Source: CAYLLD01 sp964425135 | Lineage (GTDB): Bacteria > Pseudomonadota > Alphaproteobacteria > Rhodobacterales > Rhodobacteraceae | NCBI GenBank assembly: GCA_964425135.1 | Contig: CAYRKW010000080.1 | Location: 1 to 11,681, forward strand | Reading direction: 5' to 3' | DNA length: 11,681 nt | Shown: piece after piece, positions 1-7,700 of the stretch | Layout of the letters: every line of letters begins with the position of its first letter | Position numbering within the stretch: the first letter of the stretch is position 1 | Notes under the pieces: generated by a model | Told to the model about the DNA's origin: nothing | Seen by the model: the letters and a program-made list of their open reading frames with translations, nothing else | Database searches by the model: none | Position numbers and translations under genes: made by a program

Positions 1-219
<219 letters not shown>

Positions 220-401
220 TCGCGTCCCGGCACTCCTTGTTTTTGCCCACTTAATACGCAAACCCGTCCATGGGAAGTGCGAGACGCTTTGCAAAGCACC
301 CATTGCGCGGTGCAAATCTGCCGAAATCAGCATATGCGCGCCGTCCCCCTTGGCGCTCGGCCTGCGGCGCACCATATAAAGACAATGAATGGGGTAACCA
401 C
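220..401. promoter_or_regulatory. Divergent intergenic region between ftsY and the small exported-protein genes
   Basis: This 182-base gap separates two divergent start codons, so it should hold promoters for both directions. For the plus strand, TATAAA at 375-380 with TTGGCG at 350-355 (spacing 19) is a weak candidate. For the minus strand, the AAGGAG complement at 233-238 is the probable ftsY ribosome site. I see no convincing operator or RNA gene here. Confidence 0.4.
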
Positions 402-833
402 ATGAGCGTTATACGCTGGATATACGCCGCAATCTTGATCGCAACGCCCGTTTGGGCGGCGGATGATGGTGCTGACCCCTCAAGCCTCTCGGGCCTCATT
501 GAAGAGCCCGAATGGCGCGAGATTGCCGCAGGCCGCACCGTCACCTACACCGTCGATGGCGAGTTTTTCGCTCTGGAACGCTACCCTGAAAGCGGAAACG
601 CGGTCAGCATCCAGATGTGGGACGGCCAATGCCGCACGGGCCACTGGTCCTATGTCGCCACGGGCGAATACTGCTTCTTTTGGGAATCGCTCGAACCGGT
701 TTGCTTCATCCACCGACGCAATGGCGCGCAAATCGAGATATTGCGCGTCATCGACGGCGCGCTCACCGGCGATGTCCAGATCATGAGCGCGGTCTCGGAC
801 GCGCCCCTCTCCTGCGGAGCCCTGACAAGCTGA
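402..833 (+). CDS. Small exported four-cysteine protein, paralogue 1 (unknown function)
   Basis: I do not recognise this 143-residue protein by name. Residues 1-20 form a Sec signal peptide (hydrophobic core AAILIATPVWA, with cleavage likely before ADD), so the mature protein should be periplasmic or secreted. The mature part has cysteines at 77, 91, 101 and 138 and the pattern W-x-D-G-x-C-x-x-G-x-W followed by CFFWE, in a beta-rich-looking chain. The next gene encodes a protein with the same pattern, so the two are paralogues. The layout recalls small DUF995-like periplasmic proteins, but I cannot confirm membership. The ATG at 402 was chosen because it places the signal peptide at the N-terminus; upstream in-frame starts would add a charged leader of about 44 residues that looks non-coding. 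The downstream gene begins one base after the stop codon, implying an operon. Confidence 0.8.
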   Translation: MSVIRWIYAAILIATPVWAADDGADPSSLSGLIEEPEWREIAAGRTVTYTVDGEFFALERYPESGNAVSIQMWDGQCRTGHWSYVATGEYCFFWESLEPVCFIHRRNGAQIEILRVIDGALTGDVQIMSAVSDAPLSCGALTS

Positions 834-834
834 T

Positions 835-1230
835 ATGAAAAAACGCATCCTCGCAAGCGCTACGCTCATCGGCCTGAGCGCCCATGCCGCCCCCCTGACC
901 GAAGACGCTTTCAACGAAGCCACGCTTGGCAAAACCATCACCTTCACGACCCCAGACGGCGAATACTACGGGGCCGAACAATATTTCGAAGGCCGCCGCG
1001 TGTTGTGGATGTACAGCGATGGTACCTGCAACTACGGGATTTGGTGGCCGGAGGGCGATACGATCTGCTTTTTATACGATGAAGCGCTCACCCATCAGTG
1101 CTGGATCACCGAGCAACGCGATGGCCGGATCTTCGCCCATGTGGCAGGCGCGCCGCCCGAAAGCGCCATCGGATCGAGCGAGATTTCGCAAACGCCGCTG
1201 CCCTGTCCCGGACCTGATGTCGGCGTCTGA
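835..1230 (+). CDS. Small exported four-cysteine protein, paralogue 2 (unknown function)
   Basis: This 131-residue protein begins MKKRILASATLIGLSAHA, a compact Sec signal peptide with likely cleavage after AHA at residue 18. The mature part carries cysteines at 65, 78, 89 and 124. It aligns with the preceding protein through T-[IV]-T-[FY]-T, the DG-C-x-x-G-x-W motif (residues 63-70), CF at 78-79 and a Cys-aromatic pair at 89-90. Cysteine spacing is 12/10/34 residues against 13/9/36 in paralogue 1, which suggests two conserved disulfides formed in the periplasm. A GGAG at 816-819 inside the end of the previous gene may act as ribosome site, although it is 15 bases away. The one-base gap implies co-transcription or translational coupling. 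The molecular role is unknown. Confidence 0.82.
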   Translation: MKKRILASATLIGLSAHAAPLTEDAFNEATLGKTITFTTPDGEYYGAEQYFEGRRVLWMYSDGTCNYGIWWPEGDTICFLYDEALTHQCWITEQRDGRIFAHVAGAPPESAIGSSEISQTPLPCPGPDVGV

Positions 1231-1361
1231 ACCGATTCCCGCCAAATCGCCTCAGCAAGTTTTCGCCCACCCGCGCGCGCACCCCATCAGAGTGGCGATT
1301 TCCGACCCGCCAAAAGCTCCCCCATTTGAGCAATTTCCCGCCGCTTCCTGCCCCTACGGAA

Positions 1362-1388
1362 ACCCAACCCATCAATGGGCGGTTTTTT
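1362..1388 (+). terminator. Probable intrinsic terminator after the small exported-protein pair
   Basis: A short hairpin, CCCA-TCAA-TGGG (1368-1379), can be extended by ACC (1362-1364) pairing with GGT (1381-1383) across an internal loop, and six Ts follow (1383-1388). It lies about 130 bases after the second small gene and points the right way. The stem is short, so strength is uncertain. Confidence 0.5.
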
Positions 1389-1423
1389 GCCAGCACAACC
1401 AACTGCATGCCGCATCTGCGGTA

Positions 1424-1452
1424 AGGTCAAAAACCAGTTAACTCATTATAAT
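1424..1452 (+). promoter_or_regulatory. AT-rich promoter-like patch upstream of the RTX gene
   Basis: A perfect TATAAT stands at 1447-1452 in the most AT-rich stretch of the window. No good -35 box is present at 16-18 bases, so an activator or an alternative sigma factor may be needed if it is used. TTAA at 1438-1441 followed seven bases later by TAAT resembles half of a CtrA site, but the second half does not match. Transcription from here would give a leader of about 250 bases that contains the compound hairpin. Confidence 0.4.
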
Positions 1453-1503
1453 ATATGCATTTATTTTTCTAAGCACTCACCAACCCCCACCCTAATCCCC
1501 CAC

Positions 1504-1533
1504 CCGTTTGAGCACGCGCTCGGCGCAAATACG
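1504..1533 (+). repeat. Degenerate copy of the first codons of the RTX gene
   Basis: Positions 1516-1533 match 1735-1752, inside the RTX coding region, with one mismatch in 18. The offset is 219 bases, a multiple of three. Translated in that same frame the upstream segment reads FEHALGANT against FDPALDANT in the real protein, so similarity extends a few codons further at protein level. No start codon or ribosome site places this segment in a live gene. It looks like a remnant of a partial duplication, although chance similarity cannot be excluded. Confidence 0.4.
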
Positions 1534-1618
1534 CTCGAAAACTGCGCCCCTGACAGGTGTTTACGAATTCCTCGTCACCTTTCTGCCAACTTTCGCCCGA
1601 ACGCTTCACACACCCGAT

Positions 1619-1653
1619 AAGAGGAAACCCGCCAGCGCGGGTCCCCCCCTCTT
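1619..1653 (+). other. Compound hairpin in the leader of the RTX gene
   Basis: An outer stem, AAGAGG (1619-1624) with CCTCTT (1648-1653), encloses an inner stem, ACCCGC (1627-1632) with GCGGGT (1637-1642), that has a CAGC loop. All twelve base pairs are Watson-Crick, and an asymmetric internal loop (AA against CCCCC) separates the stems. No T-run follows on the plus strand, so it is not a standard terminator for that strand. It sits 57 bases before the RTX start codon and could affect mRNA stability or translation. Confidence 0.5.
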
Positions 1654-1710
1654 GATGCAACGGCACAAAAAAAGAACCCTACTGCGCGTACCAACAAGGC
1701 GAATAGACCC

Positions 1711-4700
1711 ATGGCCCCGAAAGATTTCGATCCTGCGCTCGACGCAAATACGACCCTTGATACGACAAGCTTTGCATTCCCCAAAACCGACACCGGACTG
1801 GACCGATTGATCGAGATCGCGATCATTGATCCGGGTCTGAACCTGCATGTCGACCATGACGAGATAGAAGCGGGTGCAGCGGCAGGGGCTGCCATGAATG
1901 CCATCATTATCGAAGGAATCAAGGCCACAGGGATCGCAAATGACGGGGCGTTTCGCGCCGCTGACATCTACGTGCTCGCCGATTGGATCGCGAGCAACAA
2001 ACGGGCCGATTGGATCAAGCACCACGGCAATGATGAAAAGGGCGTCGAAACCGGCTTTCATCTCATTCAAAGCGATGGCGATGTGCTCAATCTCTTCGGC
2101 GATGCGGGCGTCGATCAGGTTGCCGATGGCATCTATCATCTGGGGTTCGGGACCAAAGACCAAAATCTGATCAATGAGGATGGTCAGAACAATGTCGAGG
2201 TCGAAAAAGTCGCTTACTGGATGAACGCGCTGTTGTCCGAGGATCTGAATGCAGGCACGCTCGCCAATTCGGCGGTAGAGAAATACGTGATGCCCAGCAC
2301 TGGTACTGGGCTTGATCATCTGGTCGAGATCGTCCTGACCGACGAAGGTTTGGGCCGCCGTATCTCGCTCGAAGATATCAACGCGGGCGCGGCCGCTGCA
2401 GATGCGATGAACGTGATGATCCTCGACGGGATCAAAGCGCTTGGCATCGCCAATAACGGCAGCTTCACCGCCTCTGATATGCGCGATCTGTCAGACTGGA
2501 TTGCCGCCAATCGCTTTGCCGAATTCAAAGCCGCCCATGGCGACGATGAGAAGAACATCGAAACCGGCTTTCACCTTGTCCAAGGCGATGGCTCCGAAGG
2601 CCGCCTTTTTGCGCAAAACGCCGTCAACACTGTTGCAGACGGTATTTATCACTTGGGTTTTGGCTATAAGTGGGGCCATCTGCGCAACGAAGATGGCGAT
2701 GGCAATGCCTCGCTCGAAAGCGTGGCCCATTGGCTCGAAAAACTGCTGGAGAGCGAGCTGAACGACGGCTCGCTCACCAATGCGGACGCCGATCTCTACC
2801 CGGTCGGCACCACCGGCACGGCGCTTGATGAGATTGTTGCGAAAATCACCAATGATCCGGGCTTCACCGACGATTTCAAGAGCAGCGAGTTGGCGCAGAT
2901 CGCCCGCGACACCGACAAGCTGAACGCCATCGTGCTCGAAGCCATCCGCGAAAGCGATGTGGCCCGCGACGGGACAATCAGCGAATTGGACATCGCTGTT
3001 ATCGGCGCATGGATCAACGACAACCGTCTGAGCGAATGGAGCGCGCTGCGCGGCGACAAAGACACCGACAAAGGCGTCGTTGGTCTCGAATGGGATGGCG
3101 GATCGAGCCAGACCGCAGGCGTAAACACCTTTAATGCCTTCGCGCCAGCCTTGTATTCCCTTGGATACAGCCAAAAATGGGGCGGCATTCGCGATGAAGA
3201 CGGCGATTGGTCCGGCACCACCGCAGAGCTTGCCGCGTGGCTGTCGCATATGCTCGCCGATGAATTGGCGGATGGCACGCTCACCAACGCGCCGCAAAGC
3301 GTTGACATGGCCGCCGTTGAGGCCGCTATTGTCGTGGAGGCCACTGCGGTCAATGTGACGGATCGCGAGAACGCCGTAGAGATTGATCACTCCAACGCCC
3401 TGCGCCTCGAAGAAGGCACGGTTGCGCTCACCTTCATCACCGATGATGTGAACAAATCCGGCAGTCAGGTGCTTTTCGCCAAAGACCACAACAGTGCCAA
3501 TTCGGGCGATATGCACGTCTACATGTACGAAGGCGAGTTGTGGGTGCGCACGCCGCAGGATGGCAACAACAAGTACTACAAAATCCCCGTAGAGCTTGAG
3601 TCCCAGACCGCCTATGATCTGGCGATCACCTTTGGCGATCAGGGCCTTGGCGCATGGGTTAACGGCGCGTTGGTGATGTTCCATGAGAGCGTGAGAACCG
3701 ACTGGCGCTCCAACACCAACGATCTGATCGTCGGTGCGACCAACGCCAGCCAGAAAAGCACAACCGAAGCGAAGCTCAATTCCTACTTTGAAGGCGAAAT
3801 CCTGGATTTCACCGTCTACGCGCGCGCGCTCGACCGGGCCGAGATTGCAGCAATCTCCGGCGGCGCAACGCGCAGTGGCGATCATGGCAACAACGACATC
3901 GCCGGAACCAGCGGCAATGACGCGCTGCTGGGCGGCTTGGGGAAAGATATTCTCGTCGGCGGCGACGGCGATGATGGTTTGTACGGCGGGTACGGCTCCG
4001 ACCGGCTGTCGGGCGGAACCGGGAGTGATTTGCTTGATGGAGGACACGGGCGCGATGTGCTTGATGGCGGCGAGGGTGATGACATTATCCTCTCCAAATC
4101 TGATGCGCGCGAACCTGTTGTAGCCCAACTCTATAAAGGGGTGAACGGCATCCCCGAAGACGAAAGCGGCTTTGCCGCAGGCGGCGGCACTGGTCCGTGT
4201 CCGGTGACAGGCGGGGCGATGTGTAATTGTGGCAGCCGCGAAGCCAATGGAAACGAGGATCCACAGAACGAGCTTGATCGCGAAACCGGCAAACTCTACC
4301 CCGATCAGCCCATCCCCGCAGATGACGTGCTCACAGGCGGCGCGGGCGCCGATATCTTCCGCTTCGAGACCCTGATCAACGCCAAGCGCAAGATCATCGA
4401 GAAACACACCCGCGATGATGGCTCGATCAACTGGGGCGGGGTTGCAGGCGAAAATGATCGCTACCACGACCACTGGGTAGATGCGATTGGCGATGACCTG
4501 ATTACGGATTTCAACCGTGCTGAAGGCGACAAAATCGAAATTGCAGGACACACAACAAAGATTGCCGCCATAACCTACGAGGACAGCGACGGTGATGGGG
4601 TGGATGATCAATCGGTCATTCACCTCATCTCCGATCAAGGCGGAAATGGCGGCGCGCACGACCAGGACGTGCTCGGCACGATCACCGTCGAAGGCGATCT

Positions 4701-7700
4701 GCTGCAAAAAGGCGATATCAGCGTCGACAGCAAGGTTGTCTACGGTATCGTCGAGAATGTCCGCGACATTGACGAAGCGATCACACCGCTTGAGGTCGAT
4801 GAAACCGGCGCGCGCGGTGCAAATGCCGCGCTGGCAGCGCAAGCGGCCCAATCAACGGATCGCGAGGCCGCGCAAATGCTGCCCGGCGATGATGATCCGG
4901 TCGAGGTTGAGACATACACCGCCCCCACCGACATCCCCGCAACCGGCACCGGTCTTGATACCATCGTCCAGTGGATCATCACCGATCCGGGTATCATCAA
5001 CCGCACCACACAAGATGAGATCAGTCAGGGCGCCAAAGCCGCCGCTGCCATGAACGCCATCGTTGTGGATGCGATCAAGCAAACGGGCGCTGCCAATGAC
5101 GGGCTGATCAATAGCCACGACGTCTACCTCATCAACGGCTGGATCGCCTCCAACCGCAAAGCCGACTGGATCAAACATCACGGCGACGACGAAAAGTCCT
5201 ATGAGACAGGCTTTCACAAAGTGCAGGGCGATGGCGGCAAGCTGGTTGAATTTGGCCGCAACGCTGTCGATACCATCGCCGATGGGATCTATCATCTGGG
5301 CTTCGACATCCGCAAAGGCCGTCTGGCCAATGAGGACGGTAACTCTAACGCACGCGTCGAAGAGGTCGCCTACTGGCTCAACACCCTGCTGCAAAACGAC
5401 ATGGCCGCGCTGGCTGGCGCGCCTGCCGCAACAGACGTTCAGGGCAGCACCGGCACCGGCCTTGATGCGCTCGTCGATGTGATCCGCGACGACCCGGGCC
5501 TCCTTACCAATATCTCCGCCCAAGACATGATCGATGGTGCGAAAGCGGCCGATACGATGAACAAGATCATCGTCCAGTCGATCCAAGCGACCGGAATTGC
5601 CAATAACGACGCCATTTCTATCGCCGATATTCGCACCCTCGCCGATCACATCAAATCGCATTACTACGGCGCGTGGAAACAGGCGCATGGCGATGATGAG
5701 AAGAACATCGAAACCGGCTTTCATCTGGTGCAAGGCGATGGCGGCGATGCGCGCATGTTCGGCAAATCCGCCGTGAACACCATTGCAGACGGGCTCTACC
5801 ACCTTGGTTTCGGCGTCAAAAACGGTCGGCTGCTCAACGAAGATGGCCAAGGCAATGCGTCGCTCTCGGATGTTGCCTTCTGGCTTGAAAATCTGCTCGA
5901 AGACGATCTTCAAAGCGGCGCGCTGCGCAACCCGCTCGTCTCGCTCTACCATATGGGGCAAACAGGCACCGGCCTTGATGCGCTGGTCACGCTGATCACC
6001 CAAGACGAAGGCCTCAAGCGCGAGATGACCTCCGGCAAGATCAACGAAGCGGCCAAAGCGGCGGATGGTCTCAACGCCATTCTGATCGAAGGCATCAAGG
6101 CCACCGGCATTGCCAACAACGGCACTCTCACCGCCCAGGACCTGATCGAGCTGGACGCCTGGATTGGCGACAACCGTCTGGCGGAGTTGAAACTCCTGAA
6201 TGGCACCAAAACCTCCAATTTCGGCCTCGCCGACACATGGTCCGCGCGCAGCCCGCTCTTTGGCGAGCATGGCACCGCGACGGTGATGGATGCGCTTTAT
6301 TCGCTCGGATTCGGCGTTCTCTATGGCGACTCGATTGCGAATGAAAACGGCAAATGGGAAGAGCACCTGTCGCGCATGGCCGACTGGATGAATGCGCTCT
6401 TGAAAAACGATCTGGCGGCAGGCGCGCTCTATTCAAGCGCCTTTGCCATTGCCGACCCATTGAGCTTCCAGAACGCGGCGCTGGGAAAAACCGCCGAGGA
6501 TGTCACCCCGGACGGCACAGGCAGCTGGCTCAATATCGAGCATACACCCGATATGGCGCTCTCCGAAGGCACGCTCACCATGAGCTTTACCGCCGACACG
6601 ATCCCCACCGACGATAGCGTGACGCTCTTTTCCAAAGACGCCCGCGATTTTGGCAGCGGCGGGCACACGACGGTCTACATCGCCGAAGGCATCCTCTGGG
6701 CGCGCGTGCAATCGACCAACAAATCCTACCACCTGCGCGCCGAGATGACCGACTTCATCCGCGCAGGCACCCAATATCAACTCGCCGCGATCTTCGGCGA
6801 CAAGGGCTTCCACCTCTATCTCGACGGCGAGAAGGTGATTTCCGAACCTGATCTGACGATCAACTGGACGAACAACCGCAACGATCTCGTTGTCGGCGGC
6901 CACAGCGGCTGGCGCAATGACAAGCATCCTGAGTTTGTTTTTGACGTCTTCGACGGGACGATTGCCGATTTCACCATCTATGACCGCGCGTTGCACAAGG
7001 GCGAGGTTGCTGGTCTGGCTGGATTGCAAACCGATGTGCTGCCCGGATCACGCGTGCCAGAGGTCGCCCCGCCGCCCGTGGTCGAGATCCCTGCGACCGA
7101 AGAGGTGCCGGTTGCTCAAACACCCGACGCAGCACCGCAAGAGCCCGAAGACGCCCCGGAAGAACCGATGGAGCCTGAGGCCACTGACATCATTGACGCG
7201 CAAGAGGAAACAGAACCTCCGCAACAGGATCAGCAGGTCGAAGACGATCCCGTTGAGACACCTCAAGTCGCCCAGACACCTCAAACGGAAGAAACAGATC
7301 CTGCGCCGCAGCCAGAGCAAACGCCAGCTCAAGAGGGCATGGATGGCGACATCGGCGATCTGACAGCCCTCGATGCGCCAGCGGATGTGTCTATGACCAC
7401 CGGACAGGTCGTCTTCCTTGGCGCAACCGACGATCATCGCACCGGCAGCGCCAGCGCCGATATGATGATCGCAACCGCAGGGGCCAATGCGCTCGAAGGC
7501 GGGGGCGGCAATGACTACATTGTTGGCGGCATCCAGTCAGACGAGCTTGATGGCGGGATCGGCGATGACATCATCATAGGCGATATCATCGGCGGTTTCC
7601 TCGCAGGCGGCGACGATATCACCGGCGGTCAGGGCAATGACACGCTCATGGGCGGGCGCGGCGCGGATAAATACCGCTTCACACCCGGCGATGGCAGCGA

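Larger units (their letters stand above)
1231..1710. other. 480-base intergenic region before the RTX gene
   Basis: No convincing gene is visible here. The region holds a probable terminator (1362-1388), a sharply AT-rich patch with a perfect TATAAT (about 1436-1470), a segment resembling the first codons of the RTX gene (1504-1533), a compound hairpin (1619-1653) and a purine-rich AAGG ribosome site at 1696-1699. Short open frames across it have poor codon character and cross the terminator, so I do not call them. Confidence 0.7.

Noticed and set aside
251..544. Minus-strand open frame upstream of ftsY
   Set aside because: It overlaps the signal-peptide region of the first small exported protein, shows no recognisable protein features and lacks a ribosome site.
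1438..1452. CtrA binding site (TTAA-N7-TTAA)
   Set aside because: The first half matches, but the second half reads TAAT, so the full consensus is absent.
1375..1620. Plus-strand open frame of 81 codons in the gap before the RTX gene
   Set aside because: It starts inside the terminator hairpin region, has no ribosome site and unusual composition. Only its middle resembles the RTX N-terminus, which I treat as a decayed fragment.
2491..4851. Long minus-strand open frame of 786 codons opposite the RTX gene
   Set aside because: It is a mirror of the coding bias of the repeated RTX gene, as are the others at 4852-6366 and 1606-2319. None has a domain pattern or a ribosome site, and the plus strand is unmistakably coding.
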